Shown here one piece after another: positions 12,717 through 23,310 of a stretch of DNA of 64,000 nucleotides (position 1 is the first letter of the stretch; each line of letters starts with the position of its first letter). The stretch covers positions 11,719,840 to 11,783,839 of the forward strand of contig JARWIR010000011.1 in NCBI GenBank assembly GCA_029959085.1, given 5' to 3'. Under the pieces are notes generated by a model. It saw only the letters and a program-made list of their open reading frames with translations, made no database searches and was not told where the DNA came from. Made by a program: the position numbers and the translations under genes. Source of the stretch: Nemophila menziesii (lineage: Eukaryota; Streptophyta; Magnoliopsida; Boraginales; Hydrophyllaceae).

Positions 12717-14585
12717 AATTGAAAAAAATTATCTTGAGAAAAAACAAAATAAAAATGAGATTGTTTTAGACAAATAATAATTACCTAATAATTCCCTTAT
12801 CAACACCATTTGACATATCAAATAAATTATCAACCATTTTCATCTTTGGTGACTGTATACGAACTGCATCTTGATAGCGAGATAAGAGAGACCACTCTAG
12901 TAAAATCACAACCATAGAAACCGAAGGATCATCACGGCTAGGAGAACCATTCATAATTCCTATTCCCATGATCATCATTGGAATTTTCAAAACCACAGGA
13001 ACTGAAGGTAAATGCTCGACCTTTAATAGCTAATTAATACCACCGATCTGAAAAGTACAACAATCTATCAATTGTACAAAACCATATAATACGTTAATAT
13101 CAAATGAAAAAAGATAAATCACCTTTATGTTTATCTTGAGTAGGACATAAGTTAGGTATTGATCGTTGAACTTCTCTAGTACAATGCATTGCTAGGTATC
13201 CCAAGCTCTAATAACGTTTATAACTTCCATGGACCATAGAGATCTGAATGCTTGCTCGTTGATAGTATGCAGTGGAGAAACTTTAATAGTCCATTAAACT
13301 TGGGTTGTATAAGTTCCATCATGTTCTCCGCACTTACATTTCCCAGATTTTTAAAAAACTGGGATGTTCCTCAACATCATAAACAGGAAGAGCGAGACAC
13401 TGAAAAAAATGATCCAATACCATCACATACAAAAATTAGATTAAGAATTATGATAAAGTATTAAGAGAAAACACGAACAATTCCTTTCTTTTTTCCTTAA
13501 GTGGTAAGTTCCCAAATCAAGTCTATGCGTGTCAACTCTAAAGGAAAAGTTGACTACTCCCCAAACATCAATGATGACCGGTTTCACCACTTTCTGGATA
13601 TATAAAGTCTATGTTACTAATTGCATATTATGAAAGAGTGGAGAAGAGGAAAAAAAATTCTACCTTGTTGTTAAAGTTCCATCTTTAATTTCAACAAACT
13701 ATATACTACATCAAGTGTTTTAAAATAAAATAGTAAGGAGGGATCCAATATGCAATTAGTAATATAGACTTTACATATCCAGAAAATGGTGAAACATGTT
13801 AGTATTGATGTTTTGGGATTAGTCAACTTTTCATTTAGAGTTGACACGCTGATTAGTGAACATACCACAAATGAATAAATTTTAGGTTTTTTCTCTTAAT
13901 ACTTTATTATATTCTTAATCTAATTTGTGTATGTGATGGTATTGGATCATTTTTGCAGTGTATTGCACTTCATGTTCATGTTGCTGAAGAGATGTCGCAG
14001 TTTACGGAAAGTCCAGGAAACGTAAGTGTGAAGAAGATGATGGAAATTATACATGACCAAAATTTCTCCTCTGCATACTTCAAAAGAGCAAGCATTCAGA
14101 TCTATATGGTCCATGGAAGTGGAACATGCTATTAGAGCTTGGGATTCCTATGTAATGCATTGTACCAGAAAAGTTCAATGATCAATACCTAACTTATGTC
14201 CTAATCAAGATAAAAGCAAAGGTGATTTAACTTTTTCCATTTGCTACGATTGATAGATTGCTGTACTTTGCAGATGGGTGGTATTAATTCACTATTGAAG
14301 GTCGAGCATTCACCTTCAGTGCATGTGGTTTTGAAAGTTCCAACAATGATCATGGGAATCGATATTATGAATGGTTCTCGCAGCCGTGATGTTTTCCGTG
14401 GTTGTGAGCTCACTGGAGTGGCCTCTCATATCTCGCTATCGAGCTGCATACACAGTCACCATATATGAAAATGGTAGATAATTTATTTGAGATGTCAAAT
14501 TGTGTTTATAAGGAAATTATCAGGTAATTATTATTTGTCTAATACAATCTCAGTTTTATTTTGTATTTTCTCAAAATTAATTTCT
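12717..14585. repeat. Inverted repeat of Argonaute fragments
   Basis: The left arm (about 12717-13631) and right arm (about 13748-14585) are reverse complements apart from substitutions and small indels. About 115 bp of spacer lies between them. Matching landmarks are TTGAGAAAA near 12733 against TTTTCTCAA near 14568, and the CTATGTTACTAATTGCATAT block at 13610 against its complement at 13748. Both arms include the introns, so the duplication was at the DNA level and not through cDNA. The right-arm gene continues past the repeat to the Argonaute C-terminus. Confidence 0.9.
12781..13480 (-). pseudogene. Argonaute PIWI-domain fragment, left arm
   Basis: Argonautes bind small RNAs and use them to guide silencing; the AGO4/6/9 clade acts in RNA-directed DNA methylation in the nucleus. 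On the minus strand, 12996-12781 encodes MVLKIPMMIMGIGIMNGSPS followed by a segment with LSRYQDAVRIQSPKMKMVDN and GIIR at a GT donor, a clear match to the PIWI block around the first catalytic Asp. Upstream exons give IGGIN (13050) with a stop, and LYGPW and FNDQYLTYVL (13100-13235), which match the plant AGO4-type Mid-PIWI junction. The catalytic Asp of GMD is Gly here and the usual SHG is MNG. Stops and frameshifts in the upstream exons show it is dead. Family identity is secure; clade is likely. Confidence 0.88.
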
Positions 14586-15375
14586 TTTTTTTCTTGTTTA
14601 AAGTGAGCTTCTAATCCAGTTCTATAATAGTTCTGTTTGTAAAAAACTTAGCAAATAATCATATTCAGGTCATTTAAAGCGTATATTATTTTATTTTATT
14701 TTGGTTTGATTATGAAATAAATAATATTTTATTGTTTTTGTGCGTAGGGGTGGTAGGATCAATTCAATTAAGTTTTGAACATCGAGCTCAAACATATTAA
14801 GAAGACGTGCAGATTTCTAGATGATAATTAATTCCAAAGTTCATGATTATCATTGCTAAATTAAATCATTATACTACACTATTCTAACCTAACTCCCCAT
14901 AGAATGTTCCTCCTGGTCAGGAACACATTCTTATTATCCACCATTAATAATCTAATATATAAATTCGCAGTCATTATAGTTTATATATACAGGGACGGTG
15001 ATCAATAATGGATTCCATCCAAAGAAAAATAATTTTTATTTATGTGCGCTAGTTGTAAAGATTGTGAGGTTTTCTTTCGATATGACTTCATTTTCTCTAC
15101 ATGTTTTACAGTAATGAGACTCCGTTTAATAAATTGGCTTCTTGTACATATGTATAAAGGATACTACCGAACCAACTCATTATCATATTCTTTATGATGA
15201 GATTGGCTTCTCTGCTAAAAATGTGCAAGATTTTATTCATTTCCTCTCATATGTGTATGTTTCTTTATATGATTAACCTGAGATTTAATATTTTATCTTA
15301 TTTTTTCTATAAAATAACACTATTTAATTGTGCATGTATCAAAGCAGTACTACGTCAATTCCAGTAGGTAAATAT
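13953..15375 (+). pseudogene. Argonaute Mid/PIWI fragment running to C-terminus, right arm
   Basis: The same Argonaute region as the left arm, in opposite orientation, but extending further 3'. Exon-like pieces in order: 13968-14220 (KFLLCILQKSKHSDLYGPWK, then FNDQYLTYVLIKIKAK at a GT donor), 14274-14523 (MGGINSLLKVEHSPS, PTMIMGIDIMNGS), 14747-14820 (DQFN, VLNIEL), 14897-14912 (NVPPG), 14992-15066 (GTVINNGFHPKKNNFYLCA), 15155-15262 (EPTHYHILYDEIGFSAKNVQ) and 15346-15366 (STTSIPVG). The order and spacing match a plant AGO4-clade PIWI domain. The first catalytic Asp survives here. In-frame stops lie in the first exon and at the QFNQ motif, and a frameshift follows RSRD near 14390. There is no match to the final YAHLAA block. 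Confidence 0.9.
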
Positions 15376-15435
15376 CAATCTATTTTCTATTATATAGATT
15401 TTATACTTAATACATATACATATATATTGATATAC

Positions 15436-15467
<32 letters not shown>

Positions 15468-16234
15468 TACATATATACATATACTAGCTATACCACGTGT
15501 CTGAAAACACTACGAAAAATAAAAATTCTGCTAATATGCAACAAAACTTATATTTGACCCAATAACTGAAGGAAACATGTTATTTTAAGTATGAATATCA
15601 ACAAAATTAAGTTTATTATACATATTTAATATGAAAGCAACACTAATAATAGACATGGTCTACTTAAACATAATGAAATTCCTAAGTTATCAAACACAAA
15701 CTAATCATAAAATAAGTGCATAATTTATTAAACATCGATACTACTTTGAAATTCAAAAAATAATCAATATGTAAGGAAATTGAAATGTGTGAATTGTATA
15801 TCACCGAGTTTTTAATATTGGTTCATAGATATTATAACCCTAGAAAATGCCTCGTACTTGAAGATAATTGGGCATTTTTAAACTAATCAAAGAGTAAAAT
15901 ATAATATGAAAACAATTTGTTTTACAAAAATTGATTTACTTGAGTTGCCTATTTTAAAATTTAGATATAAATATTTAAATCATGTATATTTTATAAGATA
16001 TAAAATATAAAAATTCAAACATATTTATAAAAATAAACCTATTTTGGTTTTTAATTTAATGTTTAAAGGATCGGTTTTAAACTGATGTTTTTTAATTGTT
16101 CATGGGTTTCAAAAAAATAATAATTTAAATACATACACTATATATTTTGGATAATTTGATGACGTATATCGACCTAGATATGGAACATATCCTAGTTGGG
16201 TTTCTGGGACAGGTAACATATTAAGACATAGATT
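15376..16234. other. AT-rich stretch, no gene seen
   Basis: It contains a run of TA-rich microsatellite (15415-15485) and otherwise AT-rich sequence with no recognisable coding or structural signal. Confidence 0.6.
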
Positions 16235-17970
16235 TATTATTAAAGATTTTGGAGTAGAAAGTAACTTATTAAATATGTCTCGCTCCGGTAATTTGGAAGA
16301 AAGCCTTCCCCATTAGTTCAAATATATGCAAATTAATTATATTGTGTACCTAAAATATCCAAACTTTTTCACAAATATCCTAATTAATCATTCATTCGAC
16401 TTCATAGTATTTTATTCTTCAAAACAAAAGTTTTAGTTATATTTCTTTACCTAGAAGATACACTGATTATATTTTTGTGTCCAATAGGTTGTTGGATGCA
16501 ATATTGTCAACGTAGATGGAGTTTTTATGCTACAATGGTCAACGTGTGTGAGATTCAAGATCTAACAGCACTTTGTTGCCATGTTAGGCTAAAGAAAATG
16601 AGTCATCATCAAATACATATTCTTCAAAGATTAATTCTATATATTAGAATTTAAAAATAGTCATATAGTACTATAATAGTTTTATTTTAGTGAGAGTACA
16701 TCTCAAAGGGAACAAATAGCAAGTTCGCAAGAAAGAAGATTGTGCACCTGACTCATTTGTTTAAAATTAATGGTTGTGATTAATTACTTGATCCAAAGTC
16801 AAAGAAAATGGTCATATATACATACATTTCTTGAACTTGGGTATAGAATATTAATTACTCTTTAAAAAGGATGCATATAATTTGAGATAATAAATTAATA
16901 ATGTATAATCACATATATTTATAATATGATATTACTAAAGAGGCTAGAGTTGAAGTTGAAGCAATATGCTGAAGTGGAAACATTCTTTATGAGAAGGTAC
17001 TTTCTTATCCAACACATAATCCCATCGCTTGATCTCAAAGCTTTTTTTTGTGTCTGGTTTGCTAACGACTAAAAATTCAAAATACAAAAGCAAATCATGT
17101 TGCGTAATTATAATAAATGCTAGAAACTACATAGAATTTTACTTTGATATCTAATACTAATATATAAAGTAGATGAAGTCTTAATAGAATAATACTCTGA
17201 ATAACACTGTAATACTAATATATTCACTTGACCAAATAACACTGTAATACTAACATATTCACTTGACCAGACTTTGATGAACTCTTGGCCTGCCTTTCAC
17301 ATGGCTTGATAAATCTGAAGTTCAATTGAGATTCTGCAATATTAATCAATCACCTCCGCTTTTGCTTCTTTTCCTTTTATGACACCTATTTTATTTATGT
17401 GAATATGCCATAAGAAAAATACCATTTTAGTAACTGACTCAACTATTAATGGTTATATTAAAAGATGCGCTTTTCAAGTTATTGTCTTACAGAAATAAAG
17501 AAACATCTAAATAAAATATGAAGTTAATTAGTATTAAGAATAGCACATTATAGAAACAAACACTAATATTGTGTAATACCTACTTTCTATCCCTGAATCA
17601 TAACTTCCGTTTCTTTCATTTCCAAATTCCAAACCAGCAGTAATCTGATACAAAATACAAAGTCAACCAAGAGAAAATCAAATGCATTTTCAGCAAAACT
17701 TTCCGGTTCCACCTAATCAGCAGCAAGGGAGTTTGGGTTGAGATTTTACCGTTTTAACCATTTTCGCGAGAACATAATCATTCGGACACCTTACTTCAGC
17801 CTTATCAGCTTGTCCCATAGGTTTTACATTGCTTTCGATTCTTCAGATATTCTCTAATACATGAAGCTTGTGTTTAACTGGATTTGAATTTTGAAAGACA
17901 TCCTTTTCGCATGAATCTGAGCCATTTTTTCGAAAGATACATCGTAAACTTCCGGGGTGTAAAATCAAAA
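16235..17970 (-). repeat. Outer inverted repeat, left arm
   Basis: This arm is the reverse complement of 21150-22855. Landmarks are GATTTTGGAGTAGAAAG (16246) against CTACTCCAAAATC (22843), the block near 16490-16640 against 22440-22625, and CTTCCGGGGTGTAAAATC (17950) against GATTTTACACCCCGGAAG (21154). On the minus strand it carries the same unrecognised exon-like remnants described for the right arm, with more damage: the segment 17960-17750 reads as a copy of the exon at 21150-21370 with indels. Confidence 0.9.
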
Positions 17971-18031
17971 CTTCTGAGCCATTTTTGGATTGATTATGCA
18001 ATTAATAATATATAATTGTTTTTGTGGGTAG

Positions 18032-18613
18032 GGGTGGGATATCCGAGGATCAATTCAATCAAGTTTTGAATATCGAGCTTGAAAAGATTAAGGAGGCGTG
18101 CAATTTATACTAAATTATTCCAAATTAACTCCCCATAGAATGTTCGTCCTGGTCAGGCACACATTCTTATTATCCACCATTAATTATCTAATATATAAAG
18201 TCACAATCATTATGATTTAAATAGATACAGGGATGGCGATAGATAATGGATGCCATCCAAAGAAAAATCATTTTTATTTGTGTGCGCCAGCTGTAAAGAT
18301 TGTGAGATTTTCTTTCAATAAAACTTCATTTTCTCTACATGTTTAGAGTAATGAGACTCCATTTACTAAGTTGTCTTCTTGTACATTTGTATACAGGGTA
18401 CTACCGGACCAACTCACTATCATATTCTTTACGCTGAGATTGGCTTCCCTGCTGAAAATATGCAAAAATTTGTTAATTCCCTCTCAAACGTGTATATTTC
18501 TTTATATGATTAACCTGAGACTAAATATTTTATCTTTTATCTTTTTTTCTCTATATAATAATATTGTTTAATTTTGCAAAAATTAAAGCAATACTACAAC
18601 AGTTTCAGTTGGT
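18032..18613 (+). pseudogene. Argonaute PIWI C-terminal fragment, second copy
   Basis: A second plus-strand copy of the last PIWI exons, parallel to 14747-15366. Exon-like pieces: 18032-18108 (GISEDQFNQVLNIEL, cleaner than the first copy), 18139-18151 (NVRPG), 18231-18300 (MAIDNGCHPKKNHFYLCAPA), 18397-18493 (TGPTHYHILYAEIGFPAENM) and 18590-18613 (a degraded STTAISV equivalent). The adjoining intron sequence is also shared with the first copy, so this is a genomic duplication. There is a stop before NVRPG, and no upstream PIWI exons are attached: the sequence 5' of 18000 is the arm of the outer inverted repeat. Confidence 0.88.
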
Positions 18614-19423
18614 AAATATGAGTAAAAGTTATGGATTCGGGGAAATTGCTGAATAAGAGATCTTCCTTCACTCTCATCTTGGAATAAAGTGATAATATAT
18701 TTATTTTAGTATAAACCGTAGTAAAAGACAATTAGCATGCCAATTTGAATATAAGTTTCACCCTAGCTCAAAAAGGTAAGTTAACCATCAAGAACAAGTA
18801 TCCACTTTGATTGCATACTTCTTTGCCCGAAACAATAAGCCAAGTTACTTTTTAAAGTTTGATGTAGGGTCGGGGTACTATCTTCCTCCTCTAAGGTCTA
18901 CTATCTTTTCTTACTCTCAATTTATCATCTGATTAGACGATTTTCTGCCACCAACTGCTATTGATCTTTGCCTGTTTAATTACATTCGAGAGTGGTTTGA
19001 TTATCGAAAAATGTTTTCTATTATCTTTGAATTTGTTATCAAAATCATAATATGATTTGGCCCTATTTGTGTTTGTGAGACTGATACTCTTTAGATATAT
19101 CATGGAAAGTTTCTGATCAACCTGTCGAATTTGCCTAAATTATTTTTAATTTGCGGCAAGATAATGGTGTCACAATATGCCAAGTCTTAGGCCATTATAA
19201 ATTGTCGACAATATTTTTTGATTTTCATTTAGAAAAAAATATTTCAAAAAATAATTTTCCTTTTTAACAAAAGAAATAGAAAATAAGAATTTCAGGTGAT
19301 TTCTGTTTTTATTTCTGATAAACCAATTGTCTTAAAGTCATGAGGGAATGATTACTGAGTTTTGTGAAGTTTGACTAATCCACATTCATACAAAATTATC
19401 TTTATATGCTTTGATTTATTTTG

Positions 19424-19588
19424 TTTGTACATGTGCATAAGACATGCATAATTTGCTTAGATTGTGCAAAATCTGGACAAGGACAAGCCTTGTTTACCCC
19501 TGACTGCTCACGTTCCTTCCATTTAAGCTGCATTTCTACCAATGTCAAGTACGGAAATCGCATTTGTCGTGTCTGTCGTTTCAAATAG
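19424..19588 (+). pseudogene. RING-finger exon, WAV3-like, left arm
   Basis: The plus strand encodes CIICLDCAKSGQGQALFT, then DCSRSFHLSCIS, NVKYGNRICRVCRFK and a stop. This matches the RING domain of the plant WAV3/WAVH family of E3 ubiquitin ligases (usual pattern CAICL..G.GQA.F.AECSHSFHF.CI..NV..GN..CPVCR). Ubiquitin ligases of this family act in root gravitropism in Arabidopsis. The Cys-x-His zinc ligand is Cys-x-Arg here, and the frame stops where the family continues into KWKEIPF, so the exon is unlikely to fold as a normal RING. It is a mirror image of the next feature. Confidence 0.85.
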
Positions 19589-19651
19589 AAAAAAAACCCG
19601 TTCCAATTTTCGGGTTCAAGCGTTCATTTTAGTTGTCCTTCAACCCGAAAA

Positions 19652-19840
19652 TTAGAAAGGGATTTCATTACACTTGAAACGATAGACATGGAATATGCGA
19701 TTTTCATGCCTGACATTGGTGGCAATGCAGCTGAAATGGAAGGAATGTGAGCACTCAACAGTAAACAAGGCTGGTCCATATCCAGATTTTACACAATCTA
19801 AGCAAATCGTGCATGTCTTCTGCACATGTACAAACAAAAT
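19652..19840 (-). pseudogene. RING-finger exon, WAV3-like, right arm
   Basis: The minus strand encodes CTICLDCVKSGYGPALFTVE, then CSHSFHFSCIATNVRHENRI, FHVYRFKCNEIPF. It keeps both His ligands lost or changed in the left arm, and the family's EIPF tail, but the last zinc-binding pair (normally CPVC) is FHVY. The two arms are therefore broken at different places. The VWA domain that follows the RING in WAV3 proteins is not present. The upstream residues FVHVQKT are also conserved with the left arm. Confidence 0.87.
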
Positions 19841-20404
19841 AAATCAAAGCATATAAAGATAATTTTGTATGAATGTGGATTATTAAAACTTCTTAAAACT
19901 CAGTTCTCATCCCCTTCTAATTTAAGACGATTTGTCTATCCAAAATAAAAACAGAAAACACATGAAATTCTTATTTTCTATTTCTTTTGTGAAATAAAAA
20001 AATTATTTTCTGAAAGATTTTCTTCTAAATGAAAAGCTAAAAATATTTTGTACAAATTATACTAGCCTAATACTTGGAATTTTGTGACACCATTATCTTG
20101 CCGCAAAACTAAATTAAAAAAAAATTAATTAAATTGGACGGGGTATCGAAAATATCCGGTAATATATTTGAAGAGTATCAATCATTCTCACAAACAGGAC
20201 AAGATCATATTATGAACTTCATATCAAATTCAATGATAATAAAAAACATTTTTCAGAAGTCATCCGACTCTCGAATGTAATTAAACTGTCAAAGATCAAT
20301 GGCAGCTGGTGGCAGAAAATCGTCTAATTAGATGATAAATTGAGAGTAAGAAAAAATAGAAGACTTTAGAGGAGGCAGATGTGGTGGATTTTACAAATCT
20401 ATTT

Positions 20405-20898
20405 CGCAGGATTCCATTTATTATGAAATTGGACATCAGGTGGAGGTAAAAGGTGTTTGTAGGAAAGCGAAGTACAATTTCCAAGAAACTTACGAGTATG
20501 AAATCAATGAAAAATTCATCGCTTATGATGGTGAGAATAGCTCTTATACTCTTAGTCATCTATCAAATAACAAGCTTGAGTTTAAAGTTATGATTAAAAA
20601 GCATGCTCTGAACAGGTATTGTTGTTTCTAAACTTTCAAAGAAAATATTTTATTCAAATTTCTAACAAGTTCATAATCTTTTCAGTAAGATGGAAAGTGG
20701 TGATGGTGGAAGCCCACAACATGGTGATTGGATAAGTTAGACAACCGTCAAGGTCAAGGACATATAAAGTGGTATTTTGCTATACTACTCAGATCTCATG
20801 CAAGATATTACAAATGCACATTGTGCCCAAGATTCTGATCGATTTTATGAGCCCGTGAGAGATTTGGACATCATTCTACGACAAAATGCTGCCAAACA
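20405..20898 (+). pseudogene. Argonaute N-domain fragment
   Basis: Exon one (about 20405-20615) encodes HQVEVKGVCRKAKYNFQETY followed by KFIAYDGENSSYTL and NNKLEFKVMI up to a GT donor; this is the Argonaute N domain (family pattern KGVGRK...FAYDGEK.LFT....NKLEF.V). Exon two (20686-20898) ends PVRDLDIILRQNAAK, the conserved LDIILRQ.AA block before the PAZ domain. Exon two has stops near 20738 and 20768. No PAZ domain follows: the sequence runs into the outer inverted repeat arm at 21150. The fragment begins 30 bp after the RING palindrome ends. It is not contiguous with the PIWI fragments, which lie upstream. Confidence 0.88.
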
Positions 20899-21094
20899 GT
20901 AAGAATTTCTTGTATTCAGGTGCATTTTGATGTTTTAGACAGTAGGAATACTTGTCTGCAATTTCATGTCTTATATTTTCTTTAAGACAGATGGATTTCA
21001 ATGAAAACTGCAAATTTATCACAACAAATTAACAATAAGAGAATCGGCTCTAGATTTTAAAATCTTGTGTAGAAATCTTGTGTAGATTTTGTAA

Positions 21095-22855
21095 ATGCAT
21101 TTATGTTGGTGTCCTTGCTATAACAAAAGGTGGATAAAGCAGATTCATGCGATTTTACACCCCGGAAGTTTACGATGTATCTTTCGAAAAAATGGCTCAG
21201 ATTCATGCGAAAAGGATGTCTTTCAAAATTCAAATCCAGTTAAACACAAGCTTCATGTATTAGAGAATATCCGAAGAATCGAAAGCAATGTAAAACCTAT
21301 GGGACAAGCTGATAAGGCTGAAGTAAGGCGTCCGAACGGTTATGTTCTCGAGAAAATGGTTAAAACGGTAAAATCCCAACCCAAATTCCGTGGCTGCTGA
21401 TTAGGTTGAACCGGAAAGTTTTACTGAAAATGCATTTGATTTTCTCTCGGTTGACTTTGTATTTTTTATCAGATTACTGCTGGTTTGGAAGTAGGAAATG
21501 AAAGAAACGGAAGTTCTGAATGAAAGAAACGGAAGTTCTGATTCAGGGATAGGGAGTAGGTATTACACAATATTAGTGTTTCTTTTTATAATGTGCTATT
21601 CTGAATACTAATTTACTTCATATTTTATTTACATGTTTCGTTATTTCTATAAGACAATAACTTGAAAAGAGCACCTTTTAATAAAACCGTTAATAATTGA
21701 GTCAGTTACTAAATTGGTATTTTTCTTATTGCATATTCACATAAATAAAATAGGTGTCATAAAAGGAAAAGAATCAAAAGTGGAGGTGATTGATTAATAT
21801 TGCGGAATCTCAATTGAACTCCTGATTTATCAAGCCATGTGAAAGGCAGGCCAAGAGTTCATCAAAGTCTGGTCAAGTGAATATATTAGTATTACAGTGT
21901 TATTCCGAGTATTACTCTATTAAGACTTCATCTACTTTATATATTAGTATTAGATATTAAAGTAAATCATATTTAGTTTCTAGCATTTATTATAATTATG
22001 CAACATGATTTGCTTTTGTGTGTTGAATTTTCAGTCGTTAACCAACTAGACACAAAAAAAAGCTTCGAGATCAAGCGAATAGATTATGTGTTGGATAAGA
22101 AAGCACCTTCTCATAAAAATGTTTCTACTTCAGCAAATTGCTTCAACTTCAGCTCTAGCCTCTTTAGTTATATCATATTATAAATATGTGCGCTTTTATA
22201 TTATTAATTTATTATCTCAAATTATGTGCATCCTTTTTAAAGAGTAATTAATATTATATACCCAAGTTCAAGAAATGTATGTATATATGACCATTTTCTT
22301 TGGCTTTGGACCAAGTAATTAATCACACGCATTATTTTTAAACGAATGAGCCGGGTGCATAATCTTCTTTCTTGCCTGAGCTTGCTATTTGTTTCCTTTG
22401 AGTTGTACTCAATAAAATGAAACTATTATAGTACTATATGACTCTTTATAAATTCTAATACATAGAATTAATCTTTGAAGAATATGTATTTGATGATGAC
22501 TCATTTTCTTTAGCCTAACATGGCAACAAAGTGCTCTTAGATCTTGAATCTCACACACGTTGACCGTTTTAGCATAAGAACTCCATCTACGTTGACAATA
22601 TTGTATCCAACAACCTATTGGACACAAAAATATAATTAGTGTATCTAGGTAAAGAAATATAACTAAAATTTCTATTTTGAAGAATAAATTACTATGAAAT
22701 AGAATGAATGATTAATTATGATATTTGTAAAAAAGTTTGGATATTTTAGGTACACAATATAATTAATTTGCATATATTTAAACTAACGGAGTAGGCTTTC
22801 TTCCAAATTAGCGGAGGAAGACATATTTAATAAGTTCCTGTCTACTCCAAAATCT
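21095..22855 (+). pseudogene. Outer inverted repeat, right arm, with unrecognised exons
   Basis: The arm (21150-22855) matches 16235-17970 in inverted orientation. Three stretches look like exons. 21129-21369 is open and includes LHPGSLRCIFRKNGSDSC and KLHVLENIRRIESNVKP, ending RPNGYVLEKMVKT at a GT. 21475-21555 encodes TAGLEVGNERNGSS and carries a 22 bp tandem duplication that is absent from the left arm. 22055-22165 encodes NQLDTKKSFEIKRIDYVLDK. I do not recognise a family. The composition is less AT-rich than its surroundings, as expected of former coding DNA. The arrangement after an Argonaute N-domain fragment could be chance. Confidence 0.45.
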
Positions 22856-22989
22856 TTGCATATATGAGGAAGTGGGCCAGCTTTTGGCTCAGGTAAGATA
22901 CTTATCTTTTGAGGCTCAATTTCAAGAATCTTACACTACACTAAAATGAACGTTGAGGCAGATAGTATCGAGAAGAGATACATACATCC

Positions 22990-23310
22990 TAAATAGCCTC
23001 TTTGAATACTAAAAGGGAACATCAGTTAGAGATAGAACGTCTTCGCGATGATATAACATACTTCAGACTAAAATAATTTGTATTCGAGAAGAACAAGCGT
23101 GTAACTCTACTGAAATCATTTCCGAGTATGAAGATTTAGAGCAGTTCAGAAAAGATGTGTCGGGGTTGTTCGTAGACAAATTTTCAAGCGGAGGTAAGAG
23201 TGGCTACAAGCGTTTCCTAAACGAGGTGAAACTTTATATCCGTCTTACCGACCCACAATGGATGCAAAAGATATTCAACCTTCCTCTTCGTTTATTCTCG
23301 AGCTTGTCAT
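22990..23310 (+). pseudogene. Coiled-coil protein remnant, possibly transposon-derived
   Basis: 23011-23073 encodes KREHQLEIERLRDDITYFRL, a heptad-like charged helix, and, after a frame change, 23086-23265 encodes EIISEYEDLEQFRKDVSGLF and SGYKRFLNEVKLYIRLTDP. The layout of a coiled coil followed by a short conserved helix resembles the plant protein family annotated as gypsy-type putative transposase, but the match is weak. Stops and a shift show decay. No neighbouring LTR or terminal repeat is visible. Confidence 0.3.

Larger units (their letters stand above)
18885..20375. repeat. Inner inverted repeat carrying RING-finger exons
   Basis: The arms are about 18885-19615 and 19635-20375. They meet at a short hairpin around 19597-19655, where CCAATTTTCGGGTT and AACCCGAAAATT face each other. 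Landmarks are CCTCCTCTAAGGTCT (18884) against AGACTTTAGAGGAGG (20363), and TCTGCCACCAACTGC (18943) against GCAGCTGGTGGCAGA (20301). The whole palindrome lies between the arms of the outer inverted repeat. Confidence 0.92.
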
